Shown piece after piece: positions 16,590 to 24,248 of a DNA stretch of 64,000 bases. This DNA is from a virus: positions 1 to 64,000 of IMG/VR virus record IMGVR_UViG_3300022700_000179; one strand, 5' to 3'. The notes below the pieces were generated by a model, which was not told the origin of the DNA, did not search any database, and saw only the letters and a program-made list of their open reading frames with translations. The first letter of the stretch is position 1. Each line of letters opens with the position of its first letter. The position numbers and the translations under genes were made by a program.

Positions 16590-17364
16590 CAGAACCCCAA
16601 CCGAACAAGAGTTGTTCGGTAAATCCAGGCGTTATCGGTACATAGGCGACTCTGGCCCCTCGATATCTGGGTGTACACTGGTTGGCATTTATCGTAATAG
16701 AGTACCCGGTTATATCACTCCTCTGATGGAGAGAATCGGAAATATAGAATATGGTTGGCATGGTACTAGCGCAGACGACCTTAAAAGTATAGCCAGGGAC
16801 GGATTGCTGCGTCCCGTATCTATACGCAGGCGAGGGTTAAAGGCCAAGCGGGTGTTGGGCAGCATGTTCGGACCCGGGATCTACGTGTCACCTTCAATTG
16901 CAAAAGCTTCCACGCACGCAGTTTCTTCCGGCTTCAAATTCTTACTACGTTGTTTGGTATCTTTAGGCACTCCATTGTATCCAACTTCAACGGGTAATAA
17001 GCGGCAGTTTTGTGGTGAAGGACTACCATACGACTCTGTCGTGGCCAACGCCGGTGCGCAATTGGTCGGTTCGTGGGTTTCCAACTTGCGACACGCTGAG
17101 TGGGTTGTATACGATAACCAGCAACTGACAGTTGACGAGATTTACGTATACACAAGAGTACCGCAGTCTGCGGCGCGAAGACCGATTTACTGGGGTCGGT
17201 CGGGTAAAAGGGCAGTTTATGTTCTACATCATCCTTGTAAAAGAGAAGGTAAAACATGTGTTTACGCCTACCATTACTCTGGTTGCATTAAGCATAACAA
17301 AAAAGCTGGATGTAGTGTGAATGGCATGCAATTTTGCCGAGATTTCCGTTTGTCCAGAACGTGA
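16543..17364 (+). CDS. PARP-like ADP-ribosyltransferase
   Basis: 273 aa. The H-Y-E triad of PARP-type enzymes is visible: GWHGTS (His73) in the NAD-binding site, FGPGIYVS (Tyr114) and HAEWVVYDNQQ (Glu186), the last matching the NEYIVYxxxQ signature of PARP catalytic domains. A basic N-terminal extension of about 30 residues and a Cys-rich C-terminal tail (CKREGKTC…CIKHNKKAGC) flank the domain. It would transfer ADP-ribose from NAD to a protein or nucleic acid. The upstream overlapping gene may be a partner. It is the best supported of three ART-like proteins here. Confidence 0.75.
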   Translation: MGTKSFKKSKRRHQPNRTPTEQELFGKSRRYRYIGDSGPSISGCTLVGIYRNRVPGYITPLMERIGNIEYGWHGTSADDLKSIARDGLLRPVSIRRRGLKAKRVLGSMFGPGIYVSPSIAKASTHAVSSGFKFLLRCLVSLGTPLYPTSTGNKRQFCGEGLPYDSVVANAGAQLVGSWVSNLRHAEWVVYDNQQLTVDEIYVYTRVPQSAARRPIYWGRSGKRAVYVLHHPCKREGKTCVYAYHYSGCIKHNKKAGCSVNGMQFCRDFRLSRT

Positions 17365-17416
17365 AGAAGTACTGTAAACTATAGTGTACACATACCTTCA
17401 TGGAAAGGAGTTCGAG

Positions 17417-18070
17417 ATGCGGAAGTTGACTTTTCTTTCTGCTGTTCTGTCTTTGTTTTTGTTGGGGTGTCCACCGCCCAATCCGGATAACCCTAAAGAC
17501 AAGTATGCTCCCGGTTTTACCACAGTAACGATGGGTAAGCTTGTTGTACAGACAGCTTATACTGGGTTCAAGAGCTACGTTTCTGTAAAGCAGAACGAGT
17601 GCAATGATGTTGTCTGCGCGAAGCTGCACCCAAATAAAGAGTCCGAAGCATATAAGTCGTGTATGGCTGAGGATCACTCGGGGGTGTCTGAATTCAAAGT
17701 ATGCTACGGAAAATTGGGGGATGTAGAGAAGATTATTGACAAGTCTGTCCCTTTGGCGCTATCACTTCTTAATGATGTGAAGGAGGTGCTGGAGTTGGCG
17801 GTAGACTACGAAGTCGCCAAAGAGGCAGCAAAGAAAGCCGAGGATCCAGAGAAGCTAAAGAGCTTTTGTGGTACTGTTTATCCAGCTAAAGCTGGGGATG
17901 AGTATGAGAAGTGCCTACAAGGTAAACCTCTTAAGCGTCTTGACTGGGTTGCTTTGCTTAGTGGCCGTGCGTGTACGGTTTACTACGCGCTAGCTTTCGT
18001 ACCGAAGCCCTACAACAAATATACAGACCCTGTACGTATGTGGTTTAAGGGTTACGGTAACTGTAAGTAA
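17417..18070 (+). CDS. Lipoprotein of unknown function
   Basis: 217 aa from ATG 17417 with AAAGGAG. The N terminus MRKLTFLSAVLSLFLLGC is a type II signal peptide with lipobox LLGC; the mature part starts CPPPNPDNP. Six further Cys in the mature chain suggest disulfides in the periplasm. CTGTAAACTATAGTG lies 45 nt upstream. A phage lipoprotein could block superinfection or alter the envelope. No family was recognised. Confidence 0.75.
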   Translation: MRKLTFLSAVLSLFLLGCPPPNPDNPKDKYAPGFTTVTMGKLVVQTAYTGFKSYVSVKQNECNDVVCAKLHPNKESEAYKSCMAEDHSGVSEFKVCYGKLGDVEKIIDKSVPLALSLLNDVKEVLELAVDYEVAKEAAKKAEDPEKLKSFCGTVYPAKAGDEYEKCLQGKPLKRLDWVALLSGRACTVYYALAFVPKPYNKYTDPVRMWFKGYGNCK

Positions 18071-18102
18071 TTAGTAAAAGCGGGCATATTACTGCCCGTG
18101 TT

Positions 18103-18172
18103 GCGGGATGGTGAAGTGGCATCACGCCTGGTTCATGCCCAGGAGATCGCAGGTTCAATCCCTGCTCCCGCT
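18103..18172 (+). tRNA. tRNA with anticodon CAT (elongator Met or Ile2)
   Basis: Anticodon stem CCTGG/CCAGG around TTCATGC, D-arm GTGA/TCAC and TTCAATC T-loop are present. The acceptor GCGGGAT/CTCCCGC has one mismatch. The stem lacks the three G-C pairs of initiators, and the GCGGGA body with discriminator T resembles tRNA-Gly. CCA is not encoded. Confidence 0.85.
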
Positions 18173-18187
18173 ATCAAGGGTATTGAA

Positions 18188-18430
18188 ATGCAAGTTTACA
18201 TTGTTGGGTACTCATTTCCACGTAGTATGCTCTCCGGTGGTTTTGGTTGGGGGCAGTTAGGAATAGTAGGCACCAAAGAAGAAGCGCTAAAGTATTGTAC
18301 TGAACGGGATCATTTTTACATTGAGTGCGAGCTTGGTGCAGTTCTTACGAGTGGTGATATGCTAGATAAGGCCCACTTGGAAGGTAGAATGGTCTTCCCG
18401 AACCGTAGAGCTGTGTCTCAAGATAACTAG
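18188..18430 (+). CDS. Hypothetical protein (80 aa)
   Basis: ATG 18188 lies just after the tRNA; the stop overlaps the first base of tRNA-Asp. It contains GWGQLGIVGTKEEALKYC, a short alpha/beta pattern. No motif was recognised. It is sandwiched between two tRNAs. Confidence 0.6.
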   Translation: MQVYIVGYSFPRSMLSGGFGWGQLGIVGTKEEALKYCTERDHFYIECELGAVLTSGDMLDKAHLEGRMVFPNRRAVSQDN

Positions 18431-18504
18431 GGGATGTGGTCCAGTTGGCTAAAGACGCTGCCCTGTCACGGCAGAGAACGCGGGTTCAAGTCCCGTCATC
18501 CCCG
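18430..18504 (+). tRNA. tRNA-Asp(GTC)
   Basis: GGGGATG/CATCCCC acceptor, anticodon stem CTGCC/GGCAG with GTC and TTCAAGT T-loop are present. The discriminator is G and CCA is not encoded. Confidence 0.95.
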
Positions 18505-18557
18505 TTACATACCAACAGCTGCTTGTGTTTTCGTCTGGAAGCGGGTTCGTGAGCAGT

Positions 18558-18629
18558 TGTTGGTTTTATGTCTCTCGTTTAGAGAATCGTTTCTGTTGGT
18601 TTTATGTCTCTCGTTTAGAGAATCGTTTC
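18558..18629 (+). repeat. Perfect tandem repeat, 2 x 36 nt, directly before tRNA-Glu
   Basis: 18558-18593 and 18594-18629 are identical. Each unit contains TCTCT-CGTTT-AGAGA, a 5-bp hairpin. The array ends 1 nt before tRNA-Glu. It may be a tRNA-processing signal, a regulatory hairpin pair or the scar of a duplication. Confidence 0.9.
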
Positions 18630-18630
18630 C

Positions 18631-18702
18631 GGCCCGGTAGGCAAGCGGTTAAGCCATCGGCCTTTCAAGCCGACATCGCGGGTTCAACTCCCGTCCGGGT
18701 CA
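18631..18702 (+). tRNA. tRNA-Glu(TTC)
   Basis: GGCCCGG/CCGGGTC acceptor, anticodon loop CTTTCAA (TTC) and TTCAACT T-loop are present. The discriminator is A and CCA is not encoded. Confidence 0.95.
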
Positions 18703-18756
18703 TCTTCCTCAGACAAATCCTGTTGGCGTCATTATTTTCTTCCTTGAGGTTGACTG

Positions 18757-19242
18757 ATGGGTAAAAAAGACATAGTATTCAGTGTTACTAAGAAGGATCT
18801 GCAAATAGACTACTTTAGATGTGGTGGTAAGGGAGGTCAGAAAGTTAACAAGACCTCTTCTGGATGTCGCATTCGCCACGTTGCTTCTGGTGCGGTTGCC
18901 GAATCTAGAGAGGAGCGGTATCAGCATGCAAACAAAAAGATTGCGTTTAGGCGCCTGGTTGCATCCAAGGAATTTCAAAGTTGGGCGCGTATCCAGGCAG
19001 CGGCGATAGAACAGGGTTATCGAGATGTGGAGGAGAAGGTAGAGAAGTCGATGGCGCCTAATAATCTAAAAGTTGAGCATATAACCACTTATACTTGCGA
19101 CACTTGTGGGAGATCTGAAACTATCACGTCAGTAGATCCTTCTATTGCACCGGAATGGCTTGTGTATGATGGGGACGATCTGTTAAATGCCAATCGGTAT
19201 AGCTGTACTTCGTGTCTAGGTAGGGAGAAGGGGAATGAGTAA
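18757..19242 (+). CDS. GGQ-domain peptide chain release/rescue factor (PrfH- or ArfB-like)
   Basis: 161 aa. CGGKGGQKVNKTSSGCRIRH contains the GGQ motif (residues 26-28) that triggers peptidyl-tRNA hydrolysis on the ribosome; only the catalytic domain-3 type fold is present, as in ArfB and PrfH. The C-terminal third has CDTCGRSE…CTSCLG, a zinc ribbon replacing the usual basic tail. In bacteria PrfH pairs with RtcB2 to free and repair ribosomes with cleaved 16S rRNA (known for that family); here an RtcB gene lies at 29776 and a tmRNA at 13756. A role in rescue of damaged ribosomes is inferred. Confidence 0.8.
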   Translation: MGKKDIVFSVTKKDLQIDYFRCGGKGGQKVNKTSSGCRIRHVASGAVAESREERYQHANKKIAFRRLVASKEFQSWARIQAAAIEQGYRDVEEKVEKSMAPNNLKVEHITTYTCDTCGRSETITSVDPSIAPEWLVYDGDDLLNANRYSCTSCLGREKGNE

Positions 19243-19489
19243 GCGTGCGTTAAGACGGCACCACCGGCGCCGACTTATGCAAAAACGTAAGAACTACTGG
19301 TCCGGTGTTGCAAAGCACCAGCCAAAAATGCTCCGCAGAATTGTTGACACTCCAACGCCATGTTCTTGCTGTATGTGCAGTGGTAATTTCGAGCGTAGGG
19401 AGTTCAATAAAACTACCCGGCAAGAATGTGCTGCAGATATAGCAGAAAAGGAGCAGATTGATGCCCAGCGCAAAATTGGCGAGCGTTGA
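19235..19489 (+). CDS. Small basic zinc-finger phage protein
   Basis: 84 aa, overlapping the GGQ gene by 8 nt. An Arg- and Lys-rich N terminus (RRHHRRRLMQKRKNYW) is followed by VDTPTPCSCCMCSGN and a C-terminal helix with TTRQE. This CSCxMC layout is common in small phage proteins of unknown function; the basic region suggests binding to RNA or the ribosome. Confidence 0.75.
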   Translation: MSKRALRRHHRRRLMQKRKNYWSGVAKHQPKMLRRIVDTPTPCSCCMCSGNFERREFNKTTRQECAADIAEKEQIDAQRKIGER

Positions 19490-19838
19490 CGATCTGTACA
19501 AGTACCTTTCGCTTGGTTTTTTGGTCCGTGTTTATTCTGACGAGGTAACAGAAGTTTCCGACCTTATTTGTACAACCTTGGAAATTTATAATGCTGGCGG
19601 ATTTGGCTACGGTTTCATGTTTGAGGGATTTTGTCAATACTTTATCTATAATGGCAAGAATGAGTTTAATCCAACAAATCCAAGAATGTCATCTGCCTCT
19701 TTTTCTGAGGAAGAAAAGGCATCTTTTTGTGAGGCTCTAGCTGATCACCCCAAGGTTACTAAGGTCGAACTCGGGGATGAAGTAGACCTGCGTTTTATGT
19801 TCAACTCTTTCTTTAATCGCGAAAAGGTTTTTAAATGA
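19461..19838 (+). CDS. Hypothetical protein (125 aa)
   Basis: ATG 19461 has AAAAGGAG upstream and starts inside the previous gene. The sequence is mixed alpha/beta with FEGFCQYFIYNG and acidic segments. No motif was recognised. It overlaps the next gene by ATGA. Confidence 0.6.
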   Translation: MPSAKLASVDDLYKYLSLGFLVRVYSDEVTEVSDLICTTLEIYNAGGFGYGFMFEGFCQYFIYNGKNEFNPTNPRMSSASFSEEEKASFCEALADHPKVTKVELGDEVDLRFMFNSFFNREKVFK

Positions 19839-20062
19839 ATAAACGTCAGATGTATCTCATGTCAATACCGATGGGTACAGTGCTGCCTAAGAAGATGTTT
19901 GATGAAGTTCTTACGGTGCTGTTGTCCGAAGAGGAAAATGAAAAGAAACCTTCGGCAATCTTATCATCTGAACATGATGATGATGTAGTCGGCCTGAACG
20001 ATGAAAGTCATCCATTAGCAGCTTTTGTTCGTGCGGTCATAAACAAATTGAACGATAGTTAG
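19835..20062 (+). CDS. Hypothetical protein (75 aa)
   Basis: It starts in an ATGA overlap with the previous stop. It has a charged middle (EEENEKKPSA, EHDDDVVG) and a helical C terminus. No recognised family. Confidence 0.55.
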   Translation: MNKRQMYLMSIPMGTVLPKKMFDEVLTVLLSEEENEKKPSAILSSEHDDDVVGLNDESHPLAAFVRAVINKLNDS

Positions 20063-20130
20063 TGTGCTAGTTGGTATGAGCGTTTTGGTGATAGTGGGAT
20101 AACTGTACAAATTATTGGGGAGTATTAGTG

Positions 20131-20334
20131 ATGCCTATTTACGAGTTCAAATGTAATGAATGCGGATCCGTTACCGAGATTGAACGTGCGATTACAAAAC
20201 GTACGGATCCATACACTTGTCCTGACTGCGGTTCCCTAAAAACTGAACAGCAGATTTCAAAGTGCACCTTTACGCTGGTCGGGGGAGGTTGGGCTCTTAG
20301 CGGCTATTCCAGTAGTGAAATAAAGTCAGGGTAG
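20131..20334 (+). CDS. FmdB-type zinc-ribbon protein
   Basis: 67 aa from ATG 20131. The sequence MPIYEFKCNECG…TCPDCGS is the FmdB family pattern of two CxxC knuckles in the first 40 residues, followed by a Gly/Ser-rich tail (GGGWALSGYSS). Family members are small putative regulators found in bacteria and phages. The function in the phage is unknown. Confidence 0.8.
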   Translation: MPIYEFKCNECGSVTEIERAITKRTDPYTCPDCGSLKTEQQISKCTFTLVGGGWALSGYSSSEIKSG

Positions 20335-20414
20335 TAATGGTATGCCCATGGAATGGACCTTGGTAGCCGTGTTTCTTATATCAAAGTTGCTGTCTGACTT
20401 GTAAGGAGGTTCCA

Positions 20415-21233
20415 ATGCGTCTAAAGTTATGTTTGCTGGTGTTTATATACTGTCTATTCTTTTCTTGTACCACCCCGACTTTTAATACGTGTCCAAAGGT
20501 TACTGTACGGAGTCCGCAGTGCCCATTTGGTAGGCCGGTCACAATTTATAAAAATGCCGAGCGTAAGATAGCTCCAATTTTAGTTACTCGTGAGCAGTAT
20601 ACGCTAGCCTATGATCCCGACAGCCGTGTACCTATTTGGGCTTGTGAAACAGTATCGTCCAACGAATTAGGTGGGTCTGCAGAACGTAAGAACAGTATTT
20701 CCTTAGATCCTTTAATTCCACGGAAATATCAGTCTGCGTCATCTGTATACACGAATTCTGGCTATGACCGGGGACATATGATTCCAGCAGCCAACCAGCG
20801 GTGGGATCAGGAATTATCGGACAAATTATTTTATGTAAGTAATATAGCCCCTATGCCAAGGAGCTTTAACCGAGGTGTCTGGCGCGTATTTGAGGGCTGG
20901 ATTAGGGGGTGGGCAAAAACCCACGAAGACGCATATGTAATTACAGGATCTTTCAACGTGGACGCTGATCCAGTGGTTATCAAGAAAGAGTTGGTTGTGC
21001 CGTCGCATTTCTACAAGATTCTGGTCTCTAAACGCGGGACCAAAGAGTATCATGCTATCGGGTTTTTATTTGATATTAAGTCGGAGTATAAGAGTCCATA
21101 TGATTGGGAAAATCAGGTTGTAGCAATTGATTTGATTGAAGTGATGGCGGGAATAGATTTAATGCCGAGTCTCTCTCCGTATAAGGAAACGGAACTTGAA
21201 CTCAAAGCAGCAAGGTTCGAGCTATGGCAATGA
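20415..21233 (+). CDS. DNA/RNA non-specific endonuclease (NUC1 family), exported lipoprotein
   Basis: 272 aa with AAGGAGG upstream. The signal peptide ends in a lipobox (LFFSC, Cys18). YDRGHMIPAANQ contains the DRGH catalytic motif (His121), and FNRG supplies the metal-binding Asn (about 152). NUC1 enzymes cut DNA and RNA without sequence preference using one metal ion. Lipid anchoring in the envelope would place the enzyme in the periplasm, where it could destroy DNA of superinfecting phages or free DNA after lysis. The location is inferred from the lipobox. Confidence 0.85.
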   Translation: MRLKLCLLVFIYCLFFSCTTPTFNTCPKVTVRSPQCPFGRPVTIYKNAERKIAPILVTREQYTLAYDPDSRVPIWACETVSSNELGGSAERKNSISLDPLIPRKYQSASSVYTNSGYDRGHMIPAANQRWDQELSDKLFYVSNIAPMPRSFNRGVWRVFEGWIRGWAKTHEDAYVITGSFNVDADPVVIKKELVVPSHFYKILVSKRGTKEYHAIGFLFDIKSEYKSPYDWENQVVAIDLIEVMAGIDLMPSLSPYKETELELKAARFELWQ

Positions 21234-21478
21234 TATCTCTGCACCAAACAGTAACAACGCGAACTGTTTACCGGATCTTTCCACTGTTTTTCTGGCATAC
21301 ATGTGAAAAATGTGGGGATGATTTTCGTAGAGAGTGGGGATGGAAATTTAAGGTATTGTTCGTACACCGGGGAATTACAATAGTGCACGAAGGTGGTACC
21401 GATCTCTATCTTTGTTGCACCTGTGCGCCAGACCTTGCGGCGGCATCTCTACTGGCAGAGACATACCCACGGTGGTAA
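21224..21478 (+). CDS. Zinc-binding miniprotein (84 aa)
   Basis: It starts 10 nt inside the end of the nuclease gene. CEKCGDDF and CCTCAPD form two cysteine pairs about 40 residues apart, a split zinc ribbon. It stops 2 nt before the next gene. Tight coupling to the nuclease suggests co-expression, though no immunity function is visible. Confidence 0.65.
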   Translation: MAMISLHQTVTTRTVYRIFPLFFWHTCEKCGDDFRREWGWKFKVLFVHRGITIVHEGGTDLYLCCTCAPDLAAASLLAETYPRW

Positions 21479-21480
21479 GA

Positions 21481-21971
21481 TGCCGGCTTATCTGATAAAA
21501 TATAAAGGTAGTCATTACAAGTTGGCAGGTATTCCTAATTTGGAATGGACTGGTGAAACTACGTTTATGGGCGGCAAGGTATATAAACTGTCAGTTGCGC
21601 TCGATCTGTTTGTCCATTTTACCACCCCGAGTAGGGCACAGGAGATTCTTAAAAGGGGGTTGTTGTTAATGCGCCCTCCATACAAGAAGTTTGGGACGGA
21701 CACAGTGAACGCTGTTTCTGCTTTGTATGGGTCTTACACACCGGGCGTACAGACCTCGCATTTAGGTGAAGAGGCAGCGCAGGTTGCAGTTGTATTCCGT
21801 ACAACGTTACCCCCTAATTATGGCTATGTAGAGGAGGTCGTCTGGGACAGTGACGTACCTCTTAAGTATCCCGAAGTTGTTGACGTGCCAACTGCAATCG
21901 CCCTGTTGAATTCATCTCCTGTAGTCATAGGAGATCAGGATATGGTTGTGTATTCTGAAGATACAGCTTGA
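21481..21971 (+). CDS. Tag-module protein with ADP-ribosyltransferase-like core
   Basis: 163 aa. ATG 21481 is preferred over the long upstream frame because the tag module then starts the protein: MPAYLIKYKGSHYKLAG. A second weaker copy (GGKVYKLSV) follows. FVHFTTPSRAQEILKRGLLL then resembles the H-x-T…I-x-x-x-G-L start of ART folds, but no clear Tyr and Glu of the triad were found. It may be a degenerate or divergent ART. The gene lies before tRNA-Ile. Confidence 0.5.
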
Positions 21972-22002
21972 CAGATCGACTCTTTTTGTTACGTCTTATT
22001 TT

Positions 22003-22077
<75 letters not shown>

Positions 22078-22082
22078 AGTTC

Positions 22083-22167
22083 GGTGCGGTAGTCCTAATT
22101 GGAAAGGCGGCGGGCTGTAACCCCGCTGGGATGATTCCCGTTCCAGGTTCGAGTCCTGGCCGCACCA
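22083..22167 (+). tRNA. tRNA-Tyr(GTA)
   Basis: GGTGCGG/CCGCACC acceptor, anticodon stem GCGGG/CCCGC with GTA, a tyrosine-type long variable arm and TTCGAGT T-loop are present. The discriminator is A and CCA is not encoded. Confidence 0.95.
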
Positions 22168-22280
22168 TCTGGGTTCCTTTATCTGTAAACTGCCATTTGT
22201 GGATAAGGGCCAGTGTACTGTGGCAGCAGGCACGAAGTCGCATAGCCGGACTCCGAAACCGGTATGGTGCGAGCCCAGAT
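22167..22280 (+). ncRNA. tRNA-like structured RNA without a T-arm
   Basis: It sits between tRNA-Tyr and tRNA-Phe. ATCTGGG (22167-22173) pairs perfectly with CCCAGAT (22274-22280) as a 7-bp acceptor-like helix. Inside are CTGCCA/TGGCAG (22190-22195 with 22221-22226) and an extended hairpin 22238-22272 (CATA/TATG and CCGG/CCGG) ending in ACTCCGAAA, which presents CTCCGAA like an anticodon loop with U33 and anticodon CCG (Arg). No TTCRA T-loop exists. The Tyr discriminator A would be shared. It could be a decoy or an aberrant tRNA-Arg. Confidence 0.45.
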
Positions 22281-22309
22281 TTACTTTCTGTTTCGTGTTT
22301 TTGTTATAC

Positions 22310-22382
22310 GGCACCTTAGCTCAACTGGTAGAGCGCGCGATTGAAAATTGCGTTGTTCTCGGTTCAATTCCGAGGGGTGCCA
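22310..22382 (+). tRNA. tRNA-Phe(GAA)
   Basis: GGCACCT/GGGTGCC acceptor, anticodon loop TTGAAAA (GAA) and TTCAATT T-loop are present. The discriminator is A and CCA is not encoded. Confidence 0.93.
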
Positions 22383-22444
22383 ATGTGTTGACATATTTGG
22401 TAGCATCTGGCAGGCGGACAACCAATGGCAAGGAGAAGCTGAAT

Positions 22445-22540
22445 ATGTCTGATGACATGCTTGCTTTAATAGCAATCGGTTTGAGTTTGCTAGCTATCTG
22501 CATGAATTTAACCCATCTACTGCGCAACCGTCGCAAGTAG
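22445..22540 (+). CDS. Tiny single-pass membrane protein (31 aa)
   Basis: ATG 22445 has AAGGAG 10 nt upstream. One hydrophobic segment (residues 5-21) is followed by a basic end (LLRNRRK), so the C terminus is likely cytoplasmic. No family was recognised. It is too short for normal gene callers. Confidence 0.5.
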   Translation: MSDDMLALIAIGLSLLAICMNLTHLLRNRRK

Positions 22541-22567
22541 CTCCTTTCTGCCTCCCCTCTTTTTCTC

Positions 22568-22607
22568 TTGACCTTACACAGTTGTGTGCTTAGACTCTGT
22601 TGAGTCT
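22568..22607 (+). promoter_or_regulatory. Sigma70-like promoter with a hairpin at the transcription start
   Basis: TTGACC (22568-22573), 17-nt spacer, TAGACT (22591-22596). AGACTC (22592-22597) and GAGTCT (22602-22607) form a perfect 6-bp inverted repeat with a 4-nt loop across the -10 and start, a plausible operator or 5' stabilising hairpin. It drives 22675 and 22944. Confidence 0.7.
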
Positions 22608-22674
22608 GAGCTATTTACTGTACTGTTCTGTAGCGTGTACAGCAGTCCGACTTTACGGATCTGGAGGGTTTTAC

Positions 22675-22929
22675 ATGACAGTCACCGGTACTTTTGATAA
22701 AAACGGAGAGTTTCTTCCGTACGAGGACGGTATTATTTTCCACGATGACCGTTGGTCAGTCGAGTTGCTTGGCGGAGAGCAGTGTTGGTTGGTTAATGAA
22801 ATGGGACAGCCAGTGAGTGGTGCCGATGGAGTTGAGGTTTCTCGAGATGAGAATCGAAAGGCTATGGTCTTAGTTTTGCCCCGAATTCCTGGTAGTGCCG
22901 GAAAAGCGCGGTTTGTCAAGTTCTTGTAA
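22675..22929 (+). CDS. Hypothetical protein (84 aa)
   Basis: ATG 22675 with GGAGG upstream; the longer frame from 22600 overlaps the promoter. It is beta-rich with FHDDRWSVELLGGEQCWLV. No recognised domain. It is transcribed from the promoter at 22568. Confidence 0.65.
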   Translation: MTVTGTFDKNGEFLPYEDGIIFHDDRWSVELLGGEQCWLVNEMGQPVSGADGVEVSRDENRKAMVLVLPRIPGSAGKARFVKFL

Positions 22930-22943
22930 CGAGGAGGGACATC

Positions 22944-23234
22944 ATGGATATCGACATCCGAGGTATCGACAAGGTGCAGTTGGTGAAGAAGTTGTATGAG
23001 AATTCATCCCCGCGTGGAATGGGATTCCTTCAGTATCGGGATGGCGGGCTGAGTGACGAGGAGGCGCTGGAGCTGTCCAAGGCATCTCACTTGGACTATG
23101 TACGGGGCAGGGTGATGAAGCTCTCGGTCGCCGGCGATTACATGAGGGCAGATTTGTACGACAGGGACAATGGTCCCGGCGCCGCGCAGAGATGCGTGGA
23201 TGCGGTTCTCGATGAGATGACTGCGCCGGGTTAG
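22944..23234 (+). CDS. Conserved small phage protein
   Basis: 96 aa with GAGGAGGGAC upstream. It contains RGMGFLQYRDGGLSDEEA and YVRGRVMKLSVAGDYMRADLYDRDNGPGAAQRCVD, a pattern I associate with small conserved phage proteins of unknown function. It is more GC-rich than its neighbours, suggesting good expression or a different origin. Confidence 0.7.
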   Translation: MDIDIRGIDKVQLVKKLYENSSPRGMGFLQYRDGGLSDEEALELSKASHLDYVRGRVMKLSVAGDYMRADLYDRDNGPGAAQRCVDAVLDEMTAPG

Positions 23235-23239
23235 ATTGG

Positions 23240-23362
23240 ATATGCAGCAAACAGTATAGTTGCTTTGATTGTGGTTCTGTACACTATGAGGACCGAGACG
23301 CCCTACGGTCCCGTTGCGAAGCAATACTTAGATGGTCCCGATACTTGGTAGATTTAGTATGA
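23240..23362 (+). CDS. Small zinc-binding protein without canonical start codon
   Basis: The frame is open between stops and codes for CSKQYSCFDCGS followed by an Arg-rich helix (YEDRDALRSRCEAILRW). It looks like real coding sequence but has no ATG, GTG or TTG; ATA 23240 is the first plausible codon. It may start non-canonically or by reinitiation from the previous gene, which stops 6 nt upstream. Confidence 0.4.
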   Translation: MCSKQYSCFDCGSVHYEDRDALRSRCEAILRWSRYLVDLV

Positions 23363-23380
23363 AAGAGGAGCTAAAAGAGT

Positions 23381-24237
23381 ATGACTGTCTATAATACTGA
23401 AACTGTGAGTGCCGCGAAAAACCGTCAACGGGAAGCGCCTATTTTTGCCAATATCAATCTACTAGGCAAGTGTAACGTCGACTGCTTTTTCTGTCTTGGA
23501 AAGGACATCGAAGAAGAGTTAGCGCCGCACAATCAGCTTAACGAGCATTTCACGAAATGGAAGAATTTTTCGTCCTTCCTCAATCGATGTGATACTGCCG
23601 GGATCAAAAAACTGTACGTAACTGGCCAAAACACTGACAGTTTGTTATACAAGTATCTTAGTAACCTGATTTCGTTTCTACAAAAATCGGGTTTCCAAGT
23701 CGGGTTGCGCACTAACGGTTATCGTGCCGCGGACAAGCTGAACGAGATTAATCAATGTGACCTCAGCGTTGGTTACTCCATCCATTCTCTGAACTGGCGT
23801 ACCAACGTCGCCATTCTTGGCAGGAAGCACGTTCCGGATTGGGTAGAGATCATCGGAAAGACTGCCAACCCACGAGTGCAGATCGTAGTCAACCGCTACA
23901 ACGAATTCGAGGTGATGGGTATTCTGCGTTACCTCGAGCAATTCGACCACCTGCGTTATGTGCAAGTGCGCCGGGTTTCGACGGACACCAGATTTTTCGA
24001 ACTGCGTCCAGATATCGAAGCCTACGAGCGTGTGTGGAAGCATGTGGACTACTGTTTCGGTCCACCCGTAGAGACTCTCTGGGGCGATGCAGACGTCTAC
24101 AGATTCACGGAAACGATACTGTTTTCTGGCGTACTGTAAAAACGAGTGTGAACAGCTTCAATTACTTTACAGACGGTACTATTTCAGACGAGTACTTTGT
24201 TGTTGAAGGCTACCTCAAAAACAGCGACCAAGAGTAG
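23381..24237 (+). CDS. Radical SAM protein, interrupted by a frameshift
   Basis: GGAGCTAAAAGAGT precedes the ATG. LLGKCNVDCFFC holds the CxxxCxxC cluster motif (Cys31, 35, 38) that binds the 4Fe-4S cluster of radical SAM enzymes. The first frame ends at 24139 with FTETILFSGVL, while the expected C-terminal sequence (TVFWRTVKTSVNSFNYFTDG and EYFVVEGYL) is in another frame to 24237. The switch falls near CACGGAAACG at 24105-24114. It may be a programmed -1 frameshift, a mutation or a sequence error. The substrate is unknown. Confidence 0.7.
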
Positions 24238-24248
24238 CTGGAGGAAAA

